This document shows positions 19,501 to 28,446 of a DNA stretch of 64,000 nucleotides, in pieces. Made by a program: the position numbers and the translations under genes. The notes under the pieces were generated by a model that saw nothing but the letters and a program-made list of their open reading frames with translations, made no database searches and had not been told where the DNA came from. Within the stretch, counting starts at the first letter, position 1; the number at the start of each line of letters is the position of its first letter. Origin of the DNA: Sporocytophaga sp. (GTDB taxonomy: Bacteria; Bacteroidota; Bacteroidia; Cytophagales; Cytophagaceae); NCBI GenBank assembly GCA_024707265.1, contig JANQAB010000003.1, positions 558,001 to 622,000 of the forward strand, in the 5' to 3' direction.

Positions 19501-22500
19501 GCAGGATCTTATCCGGATCTATCGGTATTGTCTGTTGAAATTCCTGACACTATTTATGCAGGAAGAGAATTCACGGCAAAATATCAGGTCAAAAACATCG
19601 GAACCGGAAGAATTACAGCAAACTATTCTGATTACTTATACTATTCTTCAACATCTACATGGAATCCTGTACATGTTTTAAGGAGTAATTATTTAACAGG
19701 AGTATTTGAGCCTGAACAAATCAAAAATCTGGAACTGAAAGTTACGGCTCCTGAAAGCATCGGAGAGGCCTGGTTCTTTGTTTATTCAGACCCTCACAAT
19801 TATATATTTGAAAACGGAAGTGAAGCAAACAACCTGAAAGGTATTTCAAAGAGTGTATACATCAAATATGCTCCTCTGGAAGCTGACTTGTCAGTAGCTT
19901 CTCTGACCGTGCCTCCTGCAGGGAATTCCGGAAGCAAACTCAAAATTGACTGGAGGATAAACAATATTGGCAATGATATTACCAAAGCCAATTCATGGTC
20001 AGATGGAATTTACCTTTCTGCAGATTCAGCATTGGATGTAAATGATAAAGCCTTAGTTGTAAATAATTTCAGAAACAGTCCTCTGTCACCAACGGAAGGT
20101 TATAATGCATCTGCTGAAGTTGATCTACCAAAAGGTCTATCAGGAAAATACTTTATATTCCTGGTGACGGATCCGACAAAGACGGTCATAAATGATGCTT
20201 CAGAAAAAAATAATATTGCTGCTAAAGCCATCAACCTTACTCCAAACCCTGCGGCTGATCTGATTGTAACTTCCTGGAATGCTCCTTCTGAAGCTTATGC
20301 AGGTCAGACTATCACAGTTAAATATACTGTTAAAAACCAAGGTGGTACAGCTGCTCAATCTATTTACAGAGACATCAAATACTGGACCGACGCGATATAT
20401 GTGGCTCTTGATCCTGCATTGGCTTCTCAATCAGGAGTTGTGCAGGTAGGAAAATCAGGTTACAATCAGGTATTGAAGAAAAATGAAAGTTATACGGATA
20501 GTATTGAAGTTAAACTTCCCGATTATCTGAATGGTGATTATTTCATTTTCTATAAAGCTGATAATCAAAATCAGGTCTATGAAAATAACCAGGATGATAA
20601 CAACCTGTCCATTGGATTACCAATTAAGATTTCTACCGCAGCACCGGCTGACCTGGTGGTGAAGAGGCTAAACCTCACTCCTTCAGCATATCTTGGTGAT
20701 ACGATTCAGGCTTCTTATTCTGTGAGAAACATAGGAACAGTGCCTGCAATAGGAAATCTGCGCAACAATGTATTCTTATCCAAAGACCTTATTCTGCAGA
20801 CCGACAAGGATATGCTGGTAAATTATGATTACACATCTATCAAACTTTTACCTGGTGATTCGATAAGAGGAACATTCTCTGCTCCTTTAACAGGAATAAC
20901 TCCGGATGTATACAATGGATTGCTTCAGACCAACAGTTCCAATGCTGTGAATGAAATCAATACCAACAATAACACCGGAACAAGCAGCAATACACTGACA
21001 GTAAAAGCACGCTCATTATATCTTGATGTAGTTGAGAATACTGTGCTTACACCTAAAGACAGATTGTACTATCAGGTAAATGTGGAAGCTGATCTTGACC
21101 TTATATTTACTCTGACAAGTGATCAGTCTTACGGATTGAATGAAGTATATATAGCATACAACCGTGTGCCTTCAAGCACTGATTTTGATTTCAAATACAC
21201 TGAAACAAACAGACCTAATCAGAAAGTACTGGTACCTCAAACACAAGTCGGTAATTATTATATCCTGATCAGATCTTCTGTAGGTTATAATGGAAATCAG
21301 AAACTGAAACTGCTTGCTAAAGCCCTTCCATTCTCCATTCTGAGCATTACTCCTAGTCAGATGGGACAAGGCATTGTAAGCGGGGTATTAAATGGAGCAG
21401 GTTTCAAAAACGGTGTAAAAATTGTTTTAAAAAATGGCAATGCGACAGTGGCTACTGCTAAAGTGGTTAAAATGGTTAGCAGTATGGAACTACAGTTACG
21501 CTGGGATCTGACTTCAACACCAAAAGGCATTTATGATGTTGTGGCTATCAACCCGGATAACAAAGAACAGGTTCTTGTTAAAGGAGTGGTTGTTGAAGCA
21601 GCTAAAGCCTATACTATCGATTACATCCCTCAGGCTCCAAGTATTCTGAGAAAAGGTAAAAGCGGATTCTATACCTTTACCTTTAGAAATACTTCTAACA
21701 TAGATATACCTGTACTGCATGGAGACCTTACAGTTCTTGAAAAAACAGAAGTGGTCGAAGTTCAGAAACTTGAAGGTAAAATCATCACAGGAAAGGATTA
21801 TCCTCTTGATATTGATCTTCCCAATACGGACTATACAGAAATAGGGGGAATCAAGTTGATACCATTTATTTCAAGAGATCTTGCACCAGGAAACCAAATT
21901 ACACTTGCTGTAAATCTCGGACTAAGAGAGTTTAACTACAACAATTTCCCTTTATCCGTAAGACTTTACGCATATGATCAGCAACACCTGATGAACAAAT
22001 TAAATCAGGACCTTGAACTTATGCGACTTGGAATACTTTCCAGTCCCGAACTTCTAAAAGCAGACAAAGTAGATGGTTTAGTTGAAATAGCGGGTAACAG
22101 AAAAGCTTTTGTTGACCTGTTCTTAACTCCTTCATTCAACAACGGATTATTAACGGAGTCAGATACCGTAGGCTTTGATTTCGCTTGTCATAGCTGTCTT
22201 GATGCAGAAGGGTTGAATGCTGCATATCCAAAAGACAATGATACAGCTGGAGTTACTTTCAACTATGATCCTGGAGCAAGCCCTGGAACAGCTAATCTGC
22301 CATCAGCCGTTTTCGGTCCGGGACAGGATTATCTGTGGGAAATCAACAAATACAATGGTGCATCCGGCGCTGATCCTGGCTTTGATTTGATTAAAGTCCA
22401 AGGAAGCATTAATGTTACAGCAACTGCTGCGAATCCTTTTGTAGTCAGAATTTCATCTCTGGACGAAGACAACTACCCTGGATACCTTTCCGGCTGGTGG

Positions 22501-25500
22501 CCTTCTGTAACCAAGAGCTGGCCAATTGCAGTAGCAGAAGGTGGGATCAAGCCATTTGAAACTTCCAAGATTTCAATTGACACTTCGAGATTTGTTGCCC
22601 ATAACTATACTTATGGAGGAAAATTCTCTTTAAAACTTCAGGGTACCGATACATTATTACTTGAATTCACTCCAAGAATACCTAAACCGGGAGAAGCTGG
22701 TATACCTGGCGCTCCGGGAGGATATGGCCAACCTGGAAGTCCTGGCGGACAAGGCGGACCTGGAAACAGTACAACTCCTGCAGGACCTGGTGGACCTGGT
22801 GGATCAGGCGGACCTGGTGGAGGAAGCGGTGGTCAGGGTGGACCTGGTGGATCCAGCACAACCGGACCTGGTGGTACTGGTGGCCCGGGTGGACCTGGCG
22901 GACCTGGTGACGGAGGTTCAACAAGTGGTGGGTCCGGTGGTGAAGGCGGATCTGGCGGTACAGGACCTGGCGGCACAGGACCTGGTGGAGAAAGCGGACC
23001 AACAGGAACAATCAATCCTGGACCAGAGACAACTCCTCCTGGAACTCCTCCAGGAACACCTCCAAGGAAAAAACCGGGAAGCAGAACAAAAGGACCTGGT
23101 TCTTCCAGAACAAGCAAATATTATGTCCCTCCAAGACAAAGGACGCCAAGCGAGCAGGAACTACCTCCTCCTCCACAGCCACCTTGTAATGAGAGCAATA
23201 CGTCAAGTGATATTTGTAAGAAATCATTTGATGTAACAAACCAGGTTGTAAAAGTGGCTACCAAGGCGAGCGACCCATATTCTGCTGCAATATCAGTAGG
23301 ATCAACATTATTCCCAATAGATAACTGCTATGCAAATGCAGTGGTGGGAGGAGTTGCAGACGGACTTAACGGAGCATTATCTGCAAAAGAAGCTAAAGGA
23401 TTTAACCCTGCTATTTCAATGAGCATCGCTGCCAATGCGATCAAATTTACAGTAGCTGTAACCCTTTGCTCTGAAACCAATGAAGAAGTTAAGAGACGTG
23501 GTCAGATGATTATTGATGGAATCAACTGTGTGAATTCATCCAGTGGTGTTGAGTTCTTTATCAACGTTGCTACATGTATAGGAAAAGAATTCTTCTGTAC
23601 CAATATCCTCAGCTCTTGTGATCCGAATGAAATCATCGGGCCTGTAGGGTATGGACCGGATAGAATGGTTGCTTCTTCACAGCCTATGTCTTATAAGGTT
23701 ACCTATGAGAATGACTCCGCAGCAGCGACCACTGCAGCACAGAGAGTTTCCATTACTGTTCCTTTGGATGACCATCAGAATCCGCTAAGCTTCAGAGTTG
23801 GGAAATTTGGTTTCGGCAAATTCAACTTTGAAGTTCCGGCAAACCAGTCAAGTTATTTTACCACGCTCGACCTTCCGGATTCTCTAGGCTACGATGTAGA
23901 AGCTATTGCAGGAGTAGATGTGATTAAAAACGAACTGTTCTGGACATTCCAGACTATTGATCCTGCAACTGGCTTGCCTCCTTCCAATCCATTGAAAGGA
24001 TACCTGCCTATTAATGATCTGTTTGGAACTGGAGAAGGTTATGTAACTTACTCTATCCGTCCGAAAGAAAGCGTTCAGACCGGAGATACGGTAAGAGCAA
24101 GAGCTTCCATTGTATTTGATACCAACGAACCTATTATCACTAATCAGGCAAGTAATACTCTGGATGCTAAAGCTCCTGTCTCTTCAGTCAATATTTTACC
24201 TGTCGAGATTGATTCAACTACCCTGATAACGGTGAAAGTTGAAGACGATGAAAAAGGAAGCGGGCCAGGAAATTATGATCTATATGTTTCTGAAAACGGA
24301 GGGCCATATAACATTCTGGCTCAGAAATATTCAGCAGACAGACCTTATCTGTTCAAAGGTACTCCTGGTTACAACTACTGTTTCTTCTCTATAGCAAGAG
24401 ACAACACAGGTAACATCGAGCGAATGAAAACAAACGCAGAAGCATGTACACATATTAAAGGAGGTTCTTCTGACATTACACTCCTTTCACCTAACGGAGG
24501 AGAAAGCTTCTGCTCTGGCGCTGCTATCAATATTTCATGGTTAAGCACAGGAACCAATCCTGTTGACCTCTCGTACTCTGCTGACAGCGGTAAAACGTAT
24601 ACAACGATCGTTGAAAATCAGACAGCGACAGGAACATATATATGGACTTTACCTGAATCGGTTACTGCTTCTGATAATTACCTTATCAGAGTAACAGATA
24701 GCGAAGTGACTGCAAAAGCAGATTCCAGTGACAAAGTATTTGCTATTGGAAAAGTTAATAGTGCTAATGCTGGGTCTGATGAAACTATATGTAAAAGTGC
24801 TGCTCCATACAGCCTCAGCGGGTACAGCCCTGAAGGAGGAGTCTGGACAGGTAACGGAGTCAGAGCAGATGGATTGTTTGATCCATCCCAGGCAGGTATT
24901 GGTACCCATGCAATCAAGTATAGTGTTAATACAGACAACTGTCTGACCACTGTAAGCAAGAACATAACAGTAACCGAATCCCCTGATGTTACACTTGAAA
25001 CAATAACTCCTGTTGATCTGACGACACCTGCTTTTGCTCTTACAGGAGGAAAACCTGTCGGAGGTGTTTATTCGGGAATGGGAGTTGTTAATGGAACGTT
25101 TGACCCTGCAATAACAGGTACAGGTTCATTTAACATCACCTATACATACCAAATAGGTGATGCATGTGCAGGTACTGCAACTCAGGTAATAACTGTAAAT
25201 ACATCCGTAGAAGCACCTACTAACCTTACAGGAAAGGCAGTATCAGCAACACAGATCAATCTTAGCTGGCTTGATAACTCCACGACTGAGTCAGGATACA
25301 TTGTTGAACGCTCTGATAACGGAACGGACTTTGAAGTGATTGCCACATTGCCGGCAAACAGCACAAGCTACAGTGATAAAGACCTTACTCCGGACAATGT
25401 TTACTTCTATAGAGTAAAAGCTGTTAATTCAACAGGAGTACATTCAGTATATAGCAATGTAATTAAAACAGTTGCAGATCCTGTTGCGATTCATCCGTCG

Positions 25501-25764
25501 CTTTCTGAAAGCATCTATATGAAATTGTATCCGAATGTTGTATACAGCAGTTTTACACTGGAATACAATTCAATCGGAGCAAATCAGAAGGTGCTGGTAT
25601 CAATCTACAATACGCTCGGAGTATTGCTGATGCAGAGAGAGATCAGCGGTACAGCAGGTAACTTCCAGTCAGACTTTAATGTTGTAGGTATGACTACAGG
25701 AACCTACTTCCTGAAGATTACTGATGGAAATGACCAGTATATAAAAACCTTTATTAAAGAATAG
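13573..25764 (+). CDS. Giant secreted multidomain protein (DUF7948-SBBP-Ig/PKD-CARDB-collagen-like-FnIII-T9SS tail)
   Basis: 4063 residues, uninterrupted. Signal peptide (~1-22). DUF7948-type domain (~30-257; SPLFIENRGQ, YDFIVHPGGDPSKI). Seven SBBP beta-propeller repeats (~258-735, each starting W/FATYYGG). An Ig-like domain (~734-812). Four alternating PKD-like/FnIII-like pairs (~815-1533, SAISGxxxxCPG... and LTWSSSxxATSYDLYIW). Seven CARDB-like domains (~1537-2480; PDLxVxxxxxP...YxVKNIG). A collagen-like Gly-rich segment (~3037-3149), then a Pro-rich stretch. A DUF7619/DUF11-like domain (~3348-3533). An Ig domain with SPNGGESF (~3637-3726). FnIII (~3879-3966). T9SS type A sorting tail (~3985-4063, LYPNVVYSSFTLEY...GTYFLKI...FIKE). 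It is probably a surface adhesin or matrix protein exported by T9SS. It stands alone, followed by a terminator. Confidence 0.92.
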   Translation: MNRFLHLLCCFFLTAFIPIEASDFSTIKKDASPLFIENRGQLASHDGKAMKDIRYYMSAKGAQVYFLKDRIVYSFKKEKEQFSEATGKLKDQGKNNKVSSEEQTVVLHLKGGNKSPEILSEEKAEGHFNFYYKHCLEGITNVPGYRKIIYKKIYPNIDLIFYASNQGLKYDFIVHPGGDPSKIAMEYEGIEGTAISSNGQLLINHSLGKIEELKPYTYQTINNQKVEVASDFKLINNKTVGFNLSRFNKNQDLIIDPFATYYGGTGHDEAVDIATDAAGNIYMAGNTYSDDFPTQNISGGYNQTAFSGYQDVFIVKFNNNGVRQWATYFGGNDDDVLTGIGVDANGNIAITGSTTSNDFPVKTLSGGYQQQFNDEYIKEAFIAKFNTGGALQWSTYFGGSEDEEGGDIAIDGSGNIIVTGSTHSTNLPVKSLTGALNVSTSFGTGDIYFAKFDANGARLWASYYGGYSINPSGIAIDANNNFWITGVTSFGFTGKTVSGAYNQSINFSGTNIYDAFLMKFNSSASLVWATCYGGNGMETAGRIAIDAGNNVLITGGTATADFPLQNLTGAYNQTSNAGGESDAFIVKFSNAGARLWATYYGGTGNDYGTAIASDKSNNILVGGYSSQGNLPTLAIAGGYNQSQGSTQYDDDGFILKFNSSGARQWATYYGGSYDDQIRSITSDGNGNVIAAGYSNSESLPVQSNANGYSQGNDYSTKAIIVQLSPNGVLSSGQTAQTITFNPLPDRNFDDYITLNASSSSGLPVTYTVSGPAQLYNGEVSFTGIGTVTIQASQNGNATYKAADPVVRTFCVNPTRPYAIQGEESSCLGEQIYSSSNLDGATFHWLVSSGGTITKNEGRTITVKWNTLGNQTVSLYINGNCGKNSDTISKTISVVSLPPLGTVTTVHPANDANNLTLPVIFTWNKTANATKYDLYYGNNDFSLTYPYANNITDTSYKVTFGIDYGVPYKWKIVAKSICETKESTVKTFTLNCVTPAQPAAIFGSSSVCPGEETYYVEQQPGVDYNWKVSGGGTITGFGSFASVNWTSTGTFTITVTPSVACGKTGTAKTLTVTVADKPVPAAASNMIPADAATDLALPLTLSWSASQNADNYDIFIWKDGSSKPNSPMYKEITSTSYVLNSGLEFGKPYKWQVVANNSCKSKESAVQTFTLNCITPQQPSAISGETQTCPVKKSYSIQGADGIEYAWSVTGDGVISGSGSSVEVSWITPGTYTLTVNPSVKCGKTGTARTLQVTVINSPVPVAVSGMTPANGTENLTLPLDLSWSTAKDATSYDLYLWQKSESKPGLPFRSNITGITYRITEELAKGVIYNWQIVARNTCKQTEGPVQTFKLLCTVPDQPSAISGLTDVCPGEWTYSVNSQFATKYEWQVSGGGSVTGTGASVKVNWTTTGTFNLTVTPVADCGERGASKTIEVSVKSPVTPAAITDMKPADGAINASVPVNLTWSSSFGATSYDLYIWPDSITSRPSFAFASNISGPAFAAKSGLANNIFYKWQVIAKNNCRSTESSVQRFKTIPLPDLQIVDTTIPRSANGGTPIELIWEVKNTGLTSTGSAAWQDRVYLSTDLDLRAAEDQLLGTFDNISYLQPNKSYMQRQEVILPSVPGTYYLFIITDNIHATCSGTLTGDKCSTDRTTGGSHVLESNEQNNYIYKVITINPSPAADLAVTSVGVPTSVFNGSKINVTYQVKNIGQANAVGKKSYASGVIPIVTGSIGGGSYRGGAAPSCYDQYWNDMIYLSEDESYSPETDVYVGYSFVALKSKTQRDICMNFAGIPLAMDSSYTMTSEINLPPKYVGKYYILVVAADKEGVDEASRYGNNIKASEQITINLTPPPDFSVTKVDVPATAVAGKEEFFSYTVKNIGANGPHKSENVWYDNIYISKKNTFNKDSSISIGKFYKTNSPAFLADSSYTNTKQIKIPEGIAGNYYVYVVTNEEFKVFEHTYTANNISRSAGTINISAGSYPDLSVLSVEIPDTIYAGREFTAKYQVKNIGTGRITANYSDYLYYSSTSTWNPVHVLRSNYLTGVFEPEQIKNLELKVTAPESIGEAWFFVYSDPHNYIFENGSEANNLKGISKSVYIKYAPLEADLSVASLTVPPAGNSGSKLKIDWRINNIGNDITKANSWSDGIYLSADSALDVNDKALVVNNFRNSPLSPTEGYNASAEVDLPKGLSGKYFIFLVTDPTKTVINDASEKNNIAAKAINLTPNPAADLIVTSWNAPSEAYAGQTITVKYTVKNQGGTAAQSIYRDIKYWTDAIYVALDPALASQSGVVQVGKSGYNQVLKKNESYTDSIEVKLPDYLNGDYFIFYKADNQNQVYENNQDDNNLSIGLPIKISTAAPADLVVKRLNLTPSAYLGDTIQASYSVRNIGTVPAIGNLRNNVFLSKDLILQTDKDMLVNYDYTSIKLLPGDSIRGTFSAPLTGITPDVYNGLLQTNSSNAVNEINTNNNTGTSSNTLTVKARSLYLDVVENTVLTPKDRLYYQVNVEADLDLIFTLTSDQSYGLNEVYIAYNRVPSSTDFDFKYTETNRPNQKVLVPQTQVGNYYILIRSSVGYNGNQKLKLLAKALPFSILSITPSQMGQGIVSGVLNGAGFKNGVKIVLKNGNATVATAKVVKMVSSMELQLRWDLTSTPKGIYDVVAINPDNKEQVLVKGVVVEAAKAYTIDYIPQAPSILRKGKSGFYTFTFRNTSNIDIPVLHGDLTVLEKTEVVEVQKLEGKIITGKDYPLDIDLPNTDYTEIGGIKLIPFISRDLAPGNQITLAVNLGLREFNYNNFPLSVRLYAYDQQHLMNKLNQDLELMRLGILSSPELLKADKVDGLVEIAGNRKAFVDLFLTPSFNNGLLTESDTVGFDFACHSCLDAEGLNAAYPKDNDTAGVTFNYDPGASPGTANLPSAVFGPGQDYLWEINKYNGASGADPGFDLIKVQGSINVTATAANPFVVRISSLDEDNYPGYLSGWWPSVTKSWPIAVAEGGIKPFETSKISIDTSRFVAHNYTYGGKFSLKLQGTDTLLLEFTPRIPKPGEAGIPGAPGGYGQPGSPGGQGGPGNSTTPAGPGGPGGSGGPGGGSGGQGGPGGSSTTGPGGTGGPGGPGGPGDGGSTSGGSGGEGGSGGTGPGGTGPGGESGPTGTINPGPETTPPGTPPGTPPRKKPGSRTKGPGSSRTSKYYVPPRQRTPSEQELPPPPQPPCNESNTSSDICKKSFDVTNQVVKVATKASDPYSAAISVGSTLFPIDNCYANAVVGGVADGLNGALSAKEAKGFNPAISMSIAANAIKFTVAVTLCSETNEEVKRRGQMIIDGINCVNSSSGVEFFINVATCIGKEFFCTNILSSCDPNEIIGPVGYGPDRMVASSQPMSYKVTYENDSAAATTAAQRVSITVPLDDHQNPLSFRVGKFGFGKFNFEVPANQSSYFTTLDLPDSLGYDVEAIAGVDVIKNELFWTFQTIDPATGLPPSNPLKGYLPINDLFGTGEGYVTYSIRPKESVQTGDTVRARASIVFDTNEPIITNQASNTLDAKAPVSSVNILPVEIDSTTLITVKVEDDEKGSGPGNYDLYVSENGGPYNILAQKYSADRPYLFKGTPGYNYCFFSIARDNTGNIERMKTNAEACTHIKGGSSDITLLSPNGGESFCSGAAINISWLSTGTNPVDLSYSADSGKTYTTIVENQTATGTYIWTLPESVTASDNYLIRVTDSEVTAKADSSDKVFAIGKVNSANAGSDETICKSAAPYSLSGYSPEGGVWTGNGVRADGLFDPSQAGIGTHAIKYSVNTDNCLTTVSKNITVTESPDVTLETITPVDLTTPAFALTGGKPVGGVYSGMGVVNGTFDPAITGTGSFNITYTYQIGDACAGTATQVITVNTSVEAPTNLTGKAVSATQINLSWLDNSTTESGYIVERSDNGTDFEVIATLPANSTSYSDKDLTPDNVYFYRVKAVNSTGVHSVYSNVIKTVADPVAIHPSLSESIYMKLYPNVVYSSFTLEYNSIGANQKVLVSIYNTLGVLLMQREISGTAGNFQSDFNVVGMTTGTYFLKITDGNDQYIKTFIKE
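22681..23020 (+). repeat. Collagen-like GPGG-type coding repeat inside the giant protein
   Basis: About 113 residues with Gly at nearly every third place (units such as GGPGGPG, GGSGG, GPGGTGPGG). They are encoded by GGT/GGA/GGC and CCT-rich codons, so this stretch is far more GC-rich than its surroundings. A Pro/Lys/Arg-rich segment follows. The triplet pattern is interrupted by GG-rich pieces, so it is collagen-like but may be flexible rather than a stable triple helix. Confidence 0.75.
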
Positions 25765-25786
25765 AGGCTCATTATCTTAAAAAAGC

Positions 25787-25820
25787 AAAAAGGCTGTCTC
25801 GTATTGGGACAGCCTTTTTT
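25787..25820. terminator. Bidirectional terminator after the giant gene
   Basis: AAAAGGCTGTC and GACAGCCTTTT form an 11-bp stem around a ~10-nt loop, with T-runs on both strands. It ends the 13573-25764 gene and, on the other strand, lies 83 nt past the stop of the 25903 gene. The stem is almost identical to that of the terminator at 57598-57629. Confidence 0.85.
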
Positions 25821-25902
25821 ATTGAACGCTTGTTTTTATAATTTAATTACCCCAGGAATCTGGTTAAATCAACTTAAAGTTTTATGGTTATTAAGAAATT
25901 GC

Positions 25903-26289
25903 TTAAGCTGCAATTGCTTTAGCTTTTTGATCACTATCAATTCTAATAACTTCAAGATACTTCCCCCTTACTACCATATATACTTCCTGGTTTAAATATC
26001 CTTCAAAAACCTGAAGAATAGCATCTGTTATCTTTTTCTGATTGGAGTGATAAAATTTCAAAGATGCCTTAGAAACCAGGCCATCTCTCGTCTTATAACA
26101 AAATGGCTTAAGAAAGGAAGGTAAACCTGAAATAAGGTAAACTAATTCTTCAGAGGACAGGTCCTTTATCATTTCCTGAAAAAAGATTTTCAGAAGATCT
26201 TCTGATAATTTCATGTCTATAGTAACAGAGAGTCTGAGCGCCAAATCGCGCAGCATAGTACTTGAAACGCCTTTATACTTGATAAGCAT
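25903..26289 (-). CDS. DUF2267-like small protein
   Basis: A 128-aa soluble protein without signal or membrane segment. The central LSSEELVYLISGLPSFLKPFCYKTRD resembles the DUF2267 core (acidic helix, then a LPxxLRxxYY-like turn). The rest is helical, and the C-terminus ends DQKAKAIAA. Function of the family is unknown to me. It is a single gene ending at the bidirectional terminator near 25800 and separated from the upstream GAF-PAS gene by a hairpin. Confidence 0.6.
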   Translation of the reverse strand: MLIKYKGVSSTMLRDLALRLSVTIDMKLSEDLLKIFFQEMIKDLSSEELVYLISGLPSFLKPFCYKTRDGLVSKASLKFYHSNQKKITDAILQVFEGYLNQEVYMVVRGKYLEVIRIDSDQKAKAIAA

Positions 26290-26332
26290 AAGCCTGCATT
26301 ATTTAAATTCAATTATATTAAGAATAAAAATT

Positions 26333-26362
26333 AACGCCCTACTCAGAAATAGCTGAAGGCGT
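26333..26362 (-). terminator. Possible terminator of the GAF-PAS gene
   Basis: On the reverse strand ACGCC/GGCGT with an inner TCAG/CTGA stem is followed by TAATTTTTATT. It lies about 105 nt past the stop at 26467. Confidence 0.4.
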
Positions 26363-26466
26363 CCTGAGGCTAAATTACCAGACATTTCCTATCCTAAAAA
26401 TGACAAAAGCAGTTCAAAAAAATGATTTGTATCATCTTTCTGAACTCCTCAACCATTAAATTCCTA

Positions 26467-28446
26467 TCAGACATTAGAATTCAGCAATGCTAATCCATAT
26501 GCAAGTGCCTGATTATTATATAACTCTTCAGCTATCTTATCACTTTCAATGTGGTACCTGGCGCCTATATATTTCACAATCACTCCATTATTATCCAAAA
26601 CAGGTACAATAGTGGCATCGACCCAATAATGGCTCCCGTCTTTTGCTCTGTTTTTGATAATTCCTCTGAAAACTTTTCCGGCCTTTATCGTTTGCCAGAA
26701 CAACTTAAAAAGCTCCTTCGGCATATCGGAATGTCTGAATATATTATGAGGCTTACCTATCAGTTCTTCTTTAGAATATTTTGAAACTTCACACAGCTTT
26801 ATATTTGCCATAAGGATGTTTCCATACTGATCCGATTCTGACATAATTGTAGTGAGGCCAAATACGTCTTCCCGAACCTGAAGAGCAGCTTTCATTGTTT
26901 CCAGCTGAATCATGCTCTTTTGCATTTCTTCCTGAGAGCTTGCCAGTTCTTCCATGCTTTGCCTGAGCTCTTCTTCCTGGACCTTCAGATTTGCTGCCTG
27001 AATCTGTGATTCAATAAGTAAGCTCTTAGATTCCGCAGTTTTGTAGGCTATTGGTATTATATCACTGACAGACTTTACAAACTCAAGATGCTGTGTTGTC
27101 CATTTTTTTACATTAAAATGATTTTCACATCTAATGATTCCAGCCAGCTTTTCGTTGATAAAAAAGGGTACTTCCAATAGTGATTTTGTTATTCTAAACT
27201 CAGCATGTCTTTTATGGAAATCAGTAATTGCATTCGTTTCAAGTGTATCATCTATAACTATAGATTGCCCCTTTTCCAGAGTTTTCAGGTATATGGGAAA
27301 TTCGTTTACAGAAAATTCCTGACCTGATACATATTCCATTTTGCTATGCAGAAATAAGTTTTCAAGATGAATCTTGGCTGTCCTTTCATCATAACTCCAG
27401 ATTGAAGCCTGATTGATCTGAAGTACATCCACCAATACAATAGTGATTTCCTTTAAAGAAGCTTCAAGGTTTCCATCCTGAATATTTTTGCTTTTAGCAA
27501 TCTTCATTAGTTTAGAAAGCATTTCTCTGTTCTTTTCAGCCTCCAAAGAAAGCTCCCTTTCCCTCTGTAATATTTCTTCTGTCAGCTTCTGATTACGCTC
27601 CATCTCTTCCTGCGTGGTTGCCAGCTCTTCCATATTCTGTCTCATTTCTTCCTCCTGAGCGCGCATATGCTCTGCCTGCATTTGAGTTTCATGCAACAAA
27701 TTTCTTGTCTGCTCATTGATCTTCACAGAAGCAATGGTCGATGCGATACTTTCACTTAACTTCTCAACAAACTCAATCTGGTAAGGTAAAATATTTTTAA
27801 ATGAAGCGATCTCTACAACACCTAATACCTGATCATTTACAATAAGAGGAACAATCAATATATTGGTAGGACGGGCTTCTCCCAGCCCTGATGTAATTTT
27901 GATATAATCATTTGGCACCTCTGACATATATATACTTGCCCTTTCGAGCAACACCTGACCAGAAAGTCCTTCACCAGGATTAATCCTCTGGTCAAAATAT
28001 TTCTTTCTGTCATATGCATAACATGACACTAACCGAAGATGTATATCTTCCGGACTATCGTCTTGTAGTAAAAACAAAGCACCCTGATTAGCTCCCAGGT
28101 ATTTAACAAGTATTCTGATAATGTTATCTGAGAGTTCAGATAGGTTGTGATTGGATCTCAAAATTTCAACAAACATTGCCAGACCCTCGGTAATCCATTT
28201 TCTTTCACTTTCCTGCCGAGCTATCCTCTTCATTTGATCACGCATGCTTATCAGCGAAGAGGCCAGGGCATTTTGAAAAATCTGATTGGTCTTCTCCTCT
28301 TCTTCATACAAAACATCAAGGTTGCCCTGCTCTATTTCCTTCACAAATTTTGCAGCTGATCGAATATCAAATTCCTTGTCAACATTCGTCTTTAACAGGC
28401 TATTGAGAGCTTTTCTTTTAATCAGGACAAAGGGAAAATTTTTCAT
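26467..28446 (-). CDS. GAF-GAF-PAS sensory protein without output domain
   Basis: 659 aa, soluble. An N-terminal HAMP-like helical region (~30-90, IEQGNLDVLYEEEEKTNQIFQNALASSLISMRDQMKRI). GAF1 (~95-245, LSDNIIRILVKYLGANQGALFLL; PLIVNDQVLGVVEIAS). A coiled coil (~255-320, MRAQEEEMRQNMEELATTQEEM). GAF2 (~330-475). A second, near-copy coiled coil (LKVQEEELRQSMEELASSQEEM). An Aer-type PAS (~540-640, HSDMPKELFKLFWQTIKAGKVFRGIIKNRAKDGSHYWVDATIVPV), the form that often binds FAD. There is no kinase, cyclase or methyl-accepting domain, so the output must go through a partner. It is separated from its neighbours by a dyad-rich upstream region. Confidence 0.85.
   Translation of the reverse strand: MKNFPFVLIKRKALNSLLKTNVDKEFDIRSAAKFVKEIEQGNLDVLYEEEEKTNQIFQNALASSLISMRDQMKRIARQESERKWITEGLAMFVEILRSNHNLSELSDNIIRILVKYLGANQGALFLLQDDSPEDIHLRLVSCYAYDRKKYFDQRINPGEGLSGQVLLERASIYMSEVPNDYIKITSGLGEARPTNILIVPLIVNDQVLGVVEIASFKNILPYQIEFVEKLSESIASTIASVKINEQTRNLLHETQMQAEHMRAQEEEMRQNMEELATTQEEMERNQKLTEEILQRERELSLEAEKNREMLSKLMKIAKSKNIQDGNLEASLKEITIVLVDVLQINQASIWSYDERTAKIHLENLFLHSKMEYVSGQEFSVNEFPIYLKTLEKGQSIVIDDTLETNAITDFHKRHAEFRITKSLLEVPFFINEKLAGIIRCENHFNVKKWTTQHLEFVKSVSDIIPIAYKTAESKSLLIESQIQAANLKVQEEELRQSMEELASSQEEMQKSMIQLETMKAALQVREDVFGLTTIMSESDQYGNILMANIKLCEVSKYSKEELIGKPHNIFRHSDMPKELFKLFWQTIKAGKVFRGIIKNRAKDGSHYWVDATIVPVLDNNGVIVKYIGARYHIESDKIAEELYNNQALAYGLALLNSNV

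Noticed and set aside
22661..23239. Overlapping frames on both strands in the collagen-like segment, some collagen-like on the reverse strand
   Set aside because: They mirror the GGT/CCT-rich repeat. The 4063-aa frame runs straight through and has the domain logic.
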